Origin: an uncultured Planctomycetaceae bacterium
GTDB lineage: Bacteria > Planctomycetota > Planctomycetia > Planctomycetales > Planctomycetaceae
Direction: 5' to 3'
DNA: 47,718 nt
Assembly: GCA_937916515.1 (NCBI GenBank)
Contig: CALFSX010000144.1
Coordinates: forward strand, 1 to 47,718
In this document: in pieces, positions 40,276-47,718 of the stretch
Layout of the letters: each line of letters starts with the position of its first letter
How positions within the stretch are numbered: position 1 is the first letter of the stretch
The notes under the pieces: generated by a model
What the model saw: the letters and a program-made list of their open reading frames with translations, nothing else
Database searches by the model: none
Told to the model about the DNA's origin: nothing
Made by a program: the position numbers and the translations under genes

Positions 40276-43173
40276 TTAGTTATTGGCCGCGCTGAGTTTG
40301 GAATCCAGAGGTTCTACTGCTGGGTCGTTGATGATAACAACAATCGTTTCGATGGTGTACTGCCCCAATTGGCCTCCTCCACCTCCACCCCCATAACCTT
40401 CCGGACCCGGTGTTCCGCTACCGTAATCGCCGCCGCCACGTGGGGCGTTACCGCCTTGTGAAATAATGACGTCCTGCGATTGAACTTTTCCATCACCACG
40501 TTTGACACCATCCAGCCACAGAATTCCGTTGGCTCGATATTCTCGCTTAAAGCCCTTGGCTGTCTTTTCGTAGTACTCGACAAGTTCCTGCATTTGAATC
40601 GGACGTTCAGGAGCAACCTGAACTCGCGAATAGTAAACGTTGATTTCAGATGGAGCAGATTCGCCCAATAGGTCTTTCGCGTCATCCCGAACAGAAATTC
40701 CAATCGAAGCTTCCGGCACCGCGCCGCGATGCAGGCGAAACTTGGGAGCTCCCGAATAAGCCAGTTCAGCATTTCCTGACATCACACGCAGCTTATCACG
40801 AAGGGCCATCACGTTTTGATGTGTCGCATCTACCCATGATTGCTTCGCGTTCGCCAGCGGGTCTGCCGGAGATGATTCCGGGCGAGGGCGAGTTCTTGGA
40901 AGAGACTTCAAGACGCACAACAATCCGGGATCGTGGCCAATGGAAGACGTCAGCCCGACGTTCAACAGTGCGTCAGCTCCATTGTCAAAGCTTTTGGACA
41001 GCAAACTGAATTCAGCTCGACGAACAACGTCTGAAGGCACGTTCGCTGCCAACGCCAACGTTTCGATCGAAGTTTCGATGTCACTGGCGTCCTGCAGAAT
41101 CTTCGCCAAAGACGCCGTTGAAGCGGGGCTCCACAACGCGGTTGCCGCTGCTGACATGACCGTTTGCGAAACGTTGACCCTGTTAAAGATGGTGTCGCCA
41201 ATATTAATGCTGGCTGGCGGCTGCGGTTGTTGTTGCGTCCCGGAGCCAGCGTAGGGATCGTAGTTGTCTCCGTCGTATCCTGGACCCATGCCGCCGCTGC
41301 CATAGCCAGCTTCCCCGGACATGCCAGGTCCCGACATTTCCATACCGGGGCCACCCATTCCCGGCCCGCCTTCAGCCATTCCAGGAGCTCCCGGTCTACC
41401 ACGACCACCGCCAGGTCCGCCCATTCCAGGTCCGCCCATTCCAGGTCCGCCGTCAGCCATGCCTGGAGGTCCCGGACGACCGCGTCCAGCGCCTGGTCCG
41501 CCGGGAGGGCCGGATTGCATTCCCATCGGCCCCGGTCCGCCCGGTCCGTTTGGTTGCATGCCCGGACCTGCTGGTGGTGGAGTTCCCGCAACGGAAGTCA
41601 GCTGAAGATAATGATCGACAGAAGCCTGGCTGACTCCCCCAAGAACAACGAACGACGACAGTTTGTCGTTAGGAGCAGCAAAAGTCTGATCCACGACGGT
41701 CGTCAGAATTTGCTGAGCGTATTCCGGGTTTGCGGTGTCCGCCGCAAAAGCTTCTTCCACAACGATTCGAATATTTGATTCCGGAGGCAATGATGTATCG
41801 ATCGCGCCTTTGACAATTCCATGCAGGGTTTGCCACGCTTCGGAAGTGTTATTGGCCACAAGTGCGTGAGCGATGGCGCGAACAAGTTCAAATTCGCTCA
41901 GGTCCATGGATGGCTGAGCGTTCTGGTTTCCAGCCGGGCCGCCATAGCCCTGGCCGCCGTACGCCGGATTTTCTGATCCATAATTTCCTTCCATGCCCGG
42001 TGGCACATATCCGGGTGGCTCATAACCCGGCGGTTGATAGTCGCCGCCCGGCCCACCAGACATTCCACCAGGAGCCCCTGGCAATGCCATTTCGGAACTG
42101 TTGATGCCGGGAGCCGCTATACCGGGAGCGGACATGTCGTGCGAACCGTCGCCTATTCCCATGCCGCTTTGAAGGCGTGTTGCCGCACCGCGAGTCCCCT
42201 GAACGGCTTGAGGAACATAGGACAATAAGGCTGACCCAAGCATCACGTCGATGGAGTCCAGCGGAATTGTGGATGAATCTCGAAGCTGTTGTCTGGTGCC
42301 ATCCAAGTGTGCTCCACCGGGTGGAACTGGTGGCGTGCCACCACGATTAGGGCCTCCGGGCCTGAGTCCTGGTGGATAGCCGGGTTCACCGGGAATTTGC
42401 CTTCCGCTACCCGGCACCGATCCATTATCCATCGCCGACCCAACGCCTGACACTTCGGATAGCATGTCATTCATCAACGCAGCAAATTTTGGATCACCGA
42501 CAGACGTTTCGCCTTTCGCGTACACTGCGGCAACAACTCGACCATCGCGTTCTTCGATCGCTTCCAGAAAATCCTTGTCGGACCATTGGCTGCCATCGGC
42601 AGGGCGTTTCGAAACGTTTGCTGCGGAAGCTCCATAACCAGGTCCACCGCCACCATAGCCTGCTTGTCCCGGCATACCGGGTTGAGAAACGCCACCCGAG
42701 GAAGCTCCACCTGGACCGTACATCGCGGCCATCGCCGCGCCCGCTTCGCCGCCCTCCATGTCGTGGCCGGAAGACCCCGAACTGGCTCCACCAGGAGCCA
42801 TCATCATTGCAGAAGGTTCTGCACCGGGCGACATCATGCCGCCAGACGAAGCCGCCATTTCGGAACCGCCCATGTCGTGACCACCGGACGAAGATGATTC
42901 GCCGCCGGGAGCCATCATCATGGCGGCCGGTTCTGCGCCGGGAGCCATCATCATGGCGGCCGGTTCGCCTTGCATACTGCTTTCCATGCCGTGCGAACCG
43001 TCAGCATCGGCGACAGCTGCAGGTTCATTCGACGCTGCGGCTCCACCGCCATCAGTGTTGGAATTCGCCGCCGACTCGTCTTCTCCGCCACAACCGACCA
43101 GCGGCAGGCACAAAATCCCAGCGAACAGCAGAAAGTACCTGGCGTCAACACAACATCGAAAACTGTGCATCAT
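40276..43173 (-). CDS. Large lipoprotein with Met/His- and Gly/Pro-rich repeat tracts
   Basis: About 965 aa from the ATG at 43173, with GGAG 6 nt upstream. The lipoprotein signal is MMHSFRCCVDARYFLLFAGI with lipobox LVGC (Cys28). The first ~180 residues after it are repeats built on AEPAAMMMAPGG and GGHDMGG units, i.e. Met/His-rich. Two globular parts alternate with Gly/Pro/Met linkers: about 190-285 (WSDKDFLEAIEERDGRVVAA) and about 425-520. A long GPGGMGMQ/RGRPGPPGM tract lies at about 530-635. The C-terminal domain (about 660-965) has SINIGDTIFNRVNVSQTVMS, QSWVDATHQNVMALRDKLRV and EINVYYSRVQVAPERPIQMQ. It is likely anchored in the membrane facing the periplasm. No family is recognised. The repeats match the low-complexity style of other exported proteins in this window. 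Confidence 0.72.
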   Translation of the reverse strand: MMHSFRCCVDARYFLLFAGILCLPLVGCGGEDESAANSNTDGGGAAASNEPAAVADADGSHGMESSMQGEPAAMMMAPGAEPAAMMMAPGGESSSSGGHDMGGSEMAASSGGMMSPGAEPSAMMMAPGGASSGSSGHDMEGGEAGAAMAAMYGPGGASSGGVSQPGMPGQAGYGGGGPGYGASAANVSKRPADGSQWSDKDFLEAIEERDGRVVAAVYAKGETSVGDPKFAALMNDMLSEVSGVGSAMDNGSVPGSGRQIPGEPGYPPGLRPGGPNRGGTPPVPPGGAHLDGTRQQLRDSSTIPLDSIDVMLGSALLSYVPQAVQGTRGAATRLQSGMGIGDGSHDMSAPGIAAPGINSSEMALPGAPGGMSGGPGGDYQPPGYEPPGYVPPGMEGNYGSENPAYGGQGYGGPAGNQNAQPSMDLSEFELVRAIAHALVANNTSEAWQTLHGIVKGAIDTSLPPESNIRIVVEEAFAADTANPEYAQQILTTVVDQTFAAPNDKLSSFVVLGGVSQASVDHYLQLTSVAGTPPPAGPGMQPNGPGGPGPMGMQSGPPGGPGAGRGRPGPPGMADGGPGMGGPGMGGPGGGRGRPGAPGMAEGGPGMGGPGMEMSGPGMSGEAGYGSGGMGPGYDGDNYDPYAGSGTQQQPQPPASINIGDTIFNRVNVSQTVMSAAATALWSPASTASLAKILQDASDIETSIETLALAANVPSDVVRRAEFSLLSKSFDNGADALLNVGLTSSIGHDPGLLCVLKSLPRTRPRPESSPADPLANAKQSWVDATHQNVMALRDKLRVMSGNAELAYSGAPKFRLHRGAVPEASIGISVRDDAKDLLGESAPSEINVYYSRVQVAPERPIQMQELVEYYEKTAKGFKREYRANGILWLDGVKRGDGKVQSQDVIISQGGNAPRGGGDYGSGTPGPEGYGGGGGGGQLGQYTIETIVVIINDPAVEPLDSKLSAANN

Positions 43174-43629
43174 TCGTTGCTCCGAAGGAAACGAAAGGCT
43201 TAGAAAGAAGGGCCCGTCACGACGAACGTCTGGCAAGTCGAACTGACTGCCACTGGAGATATTATGTGCAGACAATAGACTGATTGGGAATCGTTTCACT
43301 GAAATACAGGAACGCTCCAAGCATGCTGTTGTGGCAATAGCTCTGAATGTGACAACAAACGTACCAAACGAACGAGCGATTCTAGCAAAACGACACCAGG
43401 AAATGGCGGAAAAAGCGGCAGTTCGCCAGAATATCGCCTCCGAATTCCCCACGCCGGTCAGCGTCAGAAGCAACGTGCCCACCCAACGCCAGGGCCTTTG
43501 CGCCAGGCTTTTGGGACTGCTGCGCGTGAGATTGTCGTCGGAGGGACGGGGAATCACGGCGAGCGCACTGTCCCTGCGAGCCCCTGAGGCAAGCCCCGGG
43601 GCAGGACGGCACGGGCAGCAGGTGGCTGG
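43174..43629. other. Intergenic region between purD and the lipoprotein gene
   Basis: The lipoprotein frame runs open on the minus strand back to 43557, but this part lacks a signal or motif. A 157-codon plus frame (43331-43804) overlaps purD and is rejected. A small GC-rich palindrome GCCCCGGGGC (43593-43602) is the only structure seen. Confidence 0.4.
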
Positions 43630-44898
43630 TTACGCCTTGTCGGAGATGTCCGTGCGATACCAGCTTCCCTGCCAGCTGATCTTTTCAGCTGCGGCGTACG
43701 CGTTCGCCTTTGCTTCGGCAAGATTGTCGCCGATTGCCGTTACTCCCAGTACTCGACCACCTGCCGTCAGTACCTTCATATCTTTGGCCGTCGTGCCAGC
43801 GTGAAACACTTTGGCTCCCGGCACATCATCGGCTTCTGACAGGCCGCTGATTTCCAATCCCTTTTTGTAGTCTTCCGGATAACCTTCTGCCGCCATAACG
43901 ACACAGACAGTGGGGCGATCGTCCCATTCCAGCGATTCCAGTTCGCACAATCGTCCGGAGGCGGCCAGTGACAGCACCTGGGCCAGGTCGGACTTTAAAC
44001 GCATGAACACCGGTTGAGCTTCCGGGTCGCCAAATCGCACGTTGTATTCCAGAACTTTGGGACCATTTTTCGTCAGCATCAGTCCGGCATACAGCACACC
44101 GGAAAACGGATTGCCTTCAACTCGCATCGTGTGTACGGTTGGCACCAGAATCTGGCGAATGATCTGATCCATGATTTCTTCAGTGACTAACGGAGCCGGG
44201 CTGTAAGCTCCCATGCCGCCCGTGTTGGGGCCTCGGTCACCATCGTGAGCTCGCTTGTGATCCTGGGCCGTTTCCAGCGGAATAATCACGTCGCCATCGA
44301 CAATGCACAGAATGCTGACTTCGGGGCCATCCATGCATTCTTCAATGACGATCGTTCGTCCGGCGACGCCATACAGGTCGCGTTTCAACATCAGTTCTGC
44401 AGCAGCCAGAACCTGAGCGTGATTTCGGCAAACGTAAACGCCTTTACCGGCGGCCAGGCCATCGGCTTTCACAACCAAAGGGCCGTCGTCCTGAGATTCC
44501 AGGTAGGCTTCCACTTCTTCGAAACGCTTGAATGTTTTATAGGCGGCTGTTGGAACGCCGGCCTTCTTCATGATTTCTTTGCAGAACGATTTGCTGCCTT
44601 CCAGGCGAGCTGCTGCTTTGGATGGTCCAAAGATTTTGAGTCCGTGAGCACGAAATTCGTCGGTAATACCGGCGACAAGTGGTGCTTCCGGTCCGACAAC
44701 GGTCAGATCGATTTCGTTGTGTTTGGCAAATGACATCAAGCGTCCCAGGTCGTCCGCCTGAATGTTGACGTTTTCGCCATCGATAGCGGTGCCCGCATTT
44801 CCGGGGGCGCAATAGACCTTTTCAACGCCTTCGCATTGAGCCAGCTTCCAAACCAAAGCGTGCTCACGACCACCCTGACCAATTACCAAAATCTTCAT
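43630..44898 (-). CDS. purD: Phosphoribosylamine--glycine ligase (PurD)
   Basis: A 422-aa protein with the full GARS layout: N-terminal MKILVIGQGGREHALVWKLA, VVGPEAPLVAGITDEFRAHG, FGPSKAAARLEGSKSFCKEI, ATP-grasp VVKADGLAAGKGVYVC, CMDGPEVSILCIVDG, AHDGDRGPNTGGMGAYSPAP and VLEYNVRFGDPEAQPVFMRL. The enzyme joins glycine to phosphoribosylamine with ATP, the second step of purine biosynthesis. Length and motif order match the family. No other pur genes are nearby, as is common in planctomycetes. Start ATG at 44898. Confidence 0.97.
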   Translation of the reverse strand: MKILVIGQGGREHALVWKLAQCEGVEKVYCAPGNAGTAIDGENVNIQADDLGRLMSFAKHNEIDLTVVGPEAPLVAGITDEFRAHGLKIFGPSKAAARLEGSKSFCKEIMKKAGVPTAAYKTFKRFEEVEAYLESQDDGPLVVKADGLAAGKGVYVCRNHAQVLAAAELMLKRDLYGVAGRTIVIEECMDGPEVSILCIVDGDVIIPLETAQDHKRAHDGDRGPNTGGMGAYSPAPLVTEEIMDQIIRQILVPTVHTMRVEGNPFSGVLYAGLMLTKNGPKVLEYNVRFGDPEAQPVFMRLKSDLAQVLSLAASGRLCELESLEWDDRPTVCVVMAAEGYPEDYKKGLEISGLSEADDVPGAKVFHAGTTAKDMKVLTAGGRVLGVTAIGDNLAEAKANAYAAAEKISWQGSWYRTDISDKA

Positions 44899-44998
44899 TC
44901 TTGAATATCCCTGCCGTCCATTTCGAACGTGCGCTGCGCTGTCATTTCAGCGTCGGCACTACGTTGATTTAGCTAATGTGCGCTCATTGAAACAAAAG

Positions 44999-45027
44999 AA
45001 GCCCGCGGAAAAGGATACCGCGAGCTT
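44999..45027 (-). terminator. Hairpin downstream of the DUF309 gene
   Basis: AAGCCCGCGG (44999-45008) pairs with CCGCGAGCTT (45018-45027) with one mismatch and a 9-nt loop. It lies about 57 nt after the DUF309 stop, read on the minus strand, and is followed by CTTTTGTTTC. It fits a transcription terminator for that gene. Confidence 0.6.
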
Positions 45028-45083
45028 CTGGTTTGTTGAACCTGTGGGCCAGTCTGTTCTCACAGCAGCCACAGGATTCCCGA

Positions 45084-45659
45084 TTATGTTGACGACTGAG
45101 TTGTCATGTCTGGTTCCAGCAGGAACGGGAACACTCGAACTGCAGCACCCGCATTGTGTTCTTTTTTGTACGCCAACTGAGCTGACCGGTCGGCGGCAAA
45201 CTGCAGTCGTGTAAAGTGAAGTCCACAATAGGTGTCTGTATCAGCTTCCGCAGCGACATCAGCAAACATCTCACCAGCAGACGCTGCGTGGCGACGAACA
45301 CCATGAATGCTGCGTTCACGAACCTTGACGCCAGCGGCAGACAGCTTAATCAAGCCTTTCAAGAATCGGCCTGCTGTTGTGTCAGCACCGGAAACACGCC
45401 AAAGGCGTTCCCACTCTTCGTGAGCTTCCCAGTAAAAGCCGAGGTTGAAAAAGTCGATCGCCAGCAAGTAGTTTCGATTCTCTGTCCACGTTTCCGGGCT
45501 CAGAGCTTTGGGACCTTGTCCAGGAGCATGCTTTCTTCCATAGCTGTGACCTTTGGGGTCACGAATCGGATGCGGCAGGCCGGACCCGGGATAGAAGGCA
45601 TATTCAGGAACAGGGATGGATGGAAGCAAGCGTGGACACTCCGCATCGGCCGTTATCAT
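45084..45659 (-). CDS. DUF309-family protein
   Basis: A 191-aa protein. The DUF309 core is clear at about 62-115: [28 protein letters not shown] and [17 protein letters not shown]. These helical-bundle proteins carry the conserved FNxGxYWEAHExWExLWR signature; the biochemical role is unknown. The N-terminal 55 residues ([20 protein letters not shown]) are proline-rich and specific to this branch. No signal peptide. It lies upstream of purD on the same strand, 185 nt away, with a terminator between, so it is probably a separate unit. Confidence 0.85.
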   Translation of the reverse strand: MITADAECPRLLPSIPVPEYAFYPGSGLPHPIRDPKGHSYGRKHAPGQGPKALSPETWTENRNYLLAIDFFNLGFYWEAHEEWERLWRVSGADTTAGRFLKGLIKLSAAGVKVRERSIHGVRRHAASAGEMFADVAAEADTDTYCGLHFTRLQFAADRSAQLAYKKEHNAGAAVRVFPFLLEPDMTTQSST

Positions 45660-46291
45660 ATTGTCTCGACTCCAGTAAGAATCAGTGCAGTAGAATCTCT
45701 GTCACCGACATCATTCGCACAGAAACATATTTTGACCAGCTTTCGACTCGGCTTTTATGCATTCCGAATACCAATAGGCAGACCTTCATCCCGGTTGTGT
45801 CAAGTTGACAGAGCTGGGGAAATAGAAGATTCAGGCAGGAAACGGTTGCGTGGTACTTGACCAGCACGGAATCGAAGGAAAGGCGTTGTTCCGTTGTCGC
45901 GATTGTGGCGGGATGATTAACAAGAGCCCCGACTTTACCGTCTTTTTAACAAACTGCGAGTACTTCTTTCCACATTTCCATGGATTCCGAAGCTCCGGTA
46001 TCCGGCGGTGCAGATGCGAAAAACAGGCACTTGCTGACGAATGCTGCCAGATTTTCGGGCGTTTTTTCCGTTTTTCGGCTGCCGGTCGCTTTACATGAAG
46101 GGCGGTGAGAGAAATTGGGACAATTGCCGCTCGGCATGCGGGCTGGAGTCCAATCAGGTTCGCTCTGAGGCTAATGGGGGACGGTTGTGCAGCGGTGTCC
46201 TGCTTATTTGAAACGTCGACCAAAGCCCTTCTTGCGGCCAAAAGTTGGCGTAATGCGATAAAAAGAAGTCACCGGTTTTCGCTCAATGTAA
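45660..46291. other. Intergenic region without a supported gene
   Basis: Overlapping frames on both strands (136 codons minus at 45831-46241; 82 codons plus at 45850-46098) have atypical composition and no motif. The promoter of the DUF309 gene should lie near the left end. The phrase TTCCGTTGTCGC at 45889-45900 resembles part of the R1 repeat core but its flanks do not match. Confidence 0.4.
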
Positions 46292-47293
46292 TCAGCATGC
46301 GTCGCCAAACCACACGTCTGCAGTCAGCATTTCGCTTCCGACAATTGAAGGAAGCTGTGGCAGACAAAAGGTCTGGCCGCCCGCCCACAAGTCGCCGTCT
46401 GACGACAGTTCATCATGAATTTCTGCAAATTCCTGCTCAAGAAGATGGGCGTGCTGGTGCCGTTCATCGGGTAAATTGCTGCAGGCGATGTCAATACAGT
46501 TGGCTAGGCGTTCAGGAATATCGCTCATTAGCGTCGACAGGCGAGGCACCGTTAAATCCGGGCGAATTGTCTTCATTGTTTCGTGATCAACTTCGCCCCA
46601 AGGTTTTTGACCGGTCAGCAGTTCGTGCAGCGTGAGCCCCAGTGAGTAAATATCACTGCGTTCATCTCGCTGTTCGTTAAACACTTCTGGCGGTAGATAT
46701 CGTGAGGTGCCGGCTTTGTCACAAAGTTGCTGCCCCTTTGGGCCTCTTCGAATCCACGCCAGCCCGAAGTCCATCAGAAACGAATCTCCGTTTCGGTTCA
46801 TGATGATGTTGCCCGGCTTGATGTCCTTATGAATCACGCCTCCACTGTGGCAGGCTGCCAATGCACCTGACATCTGCATGCCTATGCGAGCGATCTGCTG
46901 CCACTGTCGATGCAGCATCGGGACGATCCACGAGTCTTTGTAGGCGCTCGATTTACTGGATGAGGGACGTCTGGAGGGGTCTCGAAGCCGCGTCGAGTTT
47001 GACAGTGTTGCTCCGTCGATGATTGGCATGGCCAGGTAGATATGGCCGTCTTTACAACCGTGGTCCAGAGTCGGTACGACATTTGTGTGTTTAACACGTC
47101 GTCCGACAACAATTTCCATCTGAAAGTCGGCAACTGAAACGTCCACCTCATTTTTAATGGGAGTCACCTTTAAGGCAACCTCTGTGTCGCTGTCGTCTGC
47201 GATGGCGCGGTACACCTTGCTCATACCGCCCGATCCGAGCCGTCCGGTAATGGAGTATTTCCCAATTCTTGTGGGACGATTTCTGCTGACCAT
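46292..47293 (-). CDS. Serine/threonine protein kinase
   Basis: About 333 aa from the ATG at 47293, with GAGGAG 8 nt upstream (the in-frame ATG at 47308 is inferior). Hanks-type kinase: GRLGSGGMSKVYRA glycine loop, VALKV (K42), HKDIKPGNI (D157; Lys replaces the Arg of HRD), LMDFGLAW (DFG 175-177), GTSRYLPPEVF, and ERSDIYSLGLTLHELLTGQK. An insertion of about 35 residues with a Ser/Arg cluster (RLRDPSRRPSSSKSSAYKDS) lies between the N- and C-lobe. The short C-terminal tail (LWAGGQTFCLPQLPSIVG) has no sensor or transmembrane segment, so it is a soluble kinase. The substrate is unknown. Confidence 0.9.
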   Translation of the reverse strand: MVSRNRPTRIGKYSITGRLGSGGMSKVYRAIADDSDTEVALKVTPIKNEVDVSVADFQMEIVVGRRVKHTNVVPTLDHGCKDGHIYLAMPIIDGATLSNSTRLRDPSRRPSSSKSSAYKDSWIVPMLHRQWQQIARIGMQMSGALAACHSGGVIHKDIKPGNIIMNRNGDSFLMDFGLAWIRRGPKGQQLCDKAGTSRYLPPEVFNEQRDERSDIYSLGLTLHELLTGQKPWGEVDHETMKTIRPDLTVPRLSTLMSDIPERLANCIDIACSNLPDERHQHAHLLEQEFAEIHDELSSDGDLWAGGQTFCLPQLPSIVGSEMLTADVWFGDAC

Positions 47294-47544
47294 GAAACGA
47301 CTCCTCAAAACTCATCATTTACAAATCGGCGAGTCGGTCAATACGCTGAGATATCCAACTTCGAATGTGGAGGTCGCGTAAGTACCAATGAGCATTGGCG
47401 TGGCAAGTCGACTATCCCACCGCACCAGATGGCTCGTTTCAGTTTCGCGCCGTTTGCTGGTTTCTGTGACGTTCTTTGAGAAGAAACATGCTTTGCGAAT
47501 CTGACTGTGTCGTTGTTTCAGCACAAAAAAATGAGGACAATCGA

Positions 47545-47596
47545 CGTGAGATTCTCACGACAAACAGGAGAACCCATCTGTCCGTAAGAATCTCAC
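47545..47596. repeat. Palindrome CGTGAGATTCTCACG and a second copy
   Basis: A 15-nt palindrome at 47545-47559 with a related copy GTAAGAATCTCAC at 47584-47596. Read on the minus strand the two copies pair into a 13-bp stem (one U:G) that begins about 24 nt after the stop at 47620. A run of seven T residues (minus strand) follows at 47524-47530. It may be a terminator of the minus-strand gene at the window end, or a pair of operator sites. The rest of 47309-47619 shows no gene. Confidence 0.5.
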
Positions 47597-47619
47597 TTGA
47601 TTGAATGTCGCTCTAAGAC

Positions 47620-47718
47620 TTATTTCATCTTCTTTCCAGAAGCCTTGGCTGACTTGTTGCTTCCAGACTTACCGGAATCGTCCTTGGCCGACTTGTTGCT
47701 TCCAGACTTACCGGAATC
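47620..47718 (-). CDS. C-terminal tail of a Lys/Ser/Gly repeat protein (5' end outside window)
   Basis: The minus-strand frame is open from the right window edge to the TAA at 47620-47622. The visible 32 residues are two copies of a 13-residue unit, DSGKSGSNKSAKD, the second one diverging at its end, followed by ASGKKMK. The units correspond to a 39-bp tandem DNA repeat (47643-47681 and 47682-47718). The basic, Ser/Gly-rich tail resembles disordered nucleic-acid-binding or surface tails. The protein family cannot be judged from this fragment. Confidence 0.6.
   Translation of the reverse strand, partial: DSGKSGSNKSAKDDSGKSGSNKSAKASGKKMK
47643..47718. repeat. 39-bp tandem repeat inside the partial gene at the right edge
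   Basis: Two visible units, 39 bp apart, differing only at one or two bases (for example GGCTGAC versus GGCCGAC). It codes for the DSGKSGSNKSAKD unit and continues beyond the window end. Confidence 0.8.

Noticed and set aside
45889-45900. TTCCGTTGTCGC resembling the R1 repeat core
   Set aside because: Flanking sequence does not match any R1 module, so it is taken as chance.
45831-46241. Minus-strand frame of 136 codons and a plus-strand frame of 82 codons (45850-46098)
   Set aside because: They overlap each other, have unusual Cys/Arg/Phe content and show no motif.

Overview
The window looks like a chromosomal stretch of a planctomycete (Planctomycetota). This is inferred from gene content: a BBP7-type outer-membrane barrel, a secreted sulfatase, two Hanks-type kinases, an FHA/GAF/phosphatase-like regulator, many exported proteins with Gly/Pro/Met-rich low-complexity tracts, RluA/PolX/MoxR genes of the usual planctomycete kind, and short interspersed repeats between genes. 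The genus cannot be fixed from sequence alone. No rRNA, tRNA, CRISPR array, integrase or transposase gene was seen.

Layout. 1-9.7 kb: the 3' part of a PEP/pyruvate-binding protein with EF-hands; a kinase-PAS protein; two exported or membrane proteins on the minus strand; then a tight plus-strand operon of a TPR membrane protein, an RluA-type pseudouridine synthase and an FAH-family enzyme. 9.7-22.1 kb: diacylglycerol kinase, a beta-lactamase-fold hydrolase, a large orphan superfamily-2 helicase, an FHA-GAF-PP2C-like regulator coupled to a DinG-like helicase, DNA polymerase X, and an overlapping larB-vsr pair. 22.1-30 kb: two TatA-like proteins, an exported carbohydrate-binding-like protein, a Ycf46-like AAA ATPase, a small membrane protein, a PQQ-like beta-propeller and a MoxR ATPase. 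30-40.3 kb: the BBP7 barrel protein, a hypothetical protein, a membrane-anchored flagellar-rod (FlgF/FlgG)-like protein, a sulfatase fused to a GH43-like propeller, a GT4 glycosyltransferase and a conserved hypothetical. 40.3-47.7 kb: a Met/Pro/Gly-rich lipoprotein, purD, a DUF309 protein, a second kinase, and the C-terminal tail of a Lys/Ser/Gly repeat protein cut by the window end.

The least explained signal lies between the genes. A modular repeat family, with core GCGACAACGGAGCGG and arms that end in a small hairpin followed by (G)TTAG, occurs at 9.7-10.1, 22.6, 29.6-30.2 and 32.7-33.0 kb. Two copies overlap the TAA stop codons of the flanking genes (30179-30181 and 32694-32696). One copy is split by a 128-bp insert that carries a 24-bp hairpin and is flanked by TA duplications. 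A second family (CGTAGGGCCGGTTCC) sits between convergent genes. Among the proteins, the most unusual are the anchored FlgG-like protein, the sulfatase-GH43 fusion, the phosphatase-like domain without its usual acidic motifs, and the DinG-like helicase that appears to lack one Fe-S cysteine.

All calls come from reading the sequence. Family names rest on recognised motifs, not on database searches.
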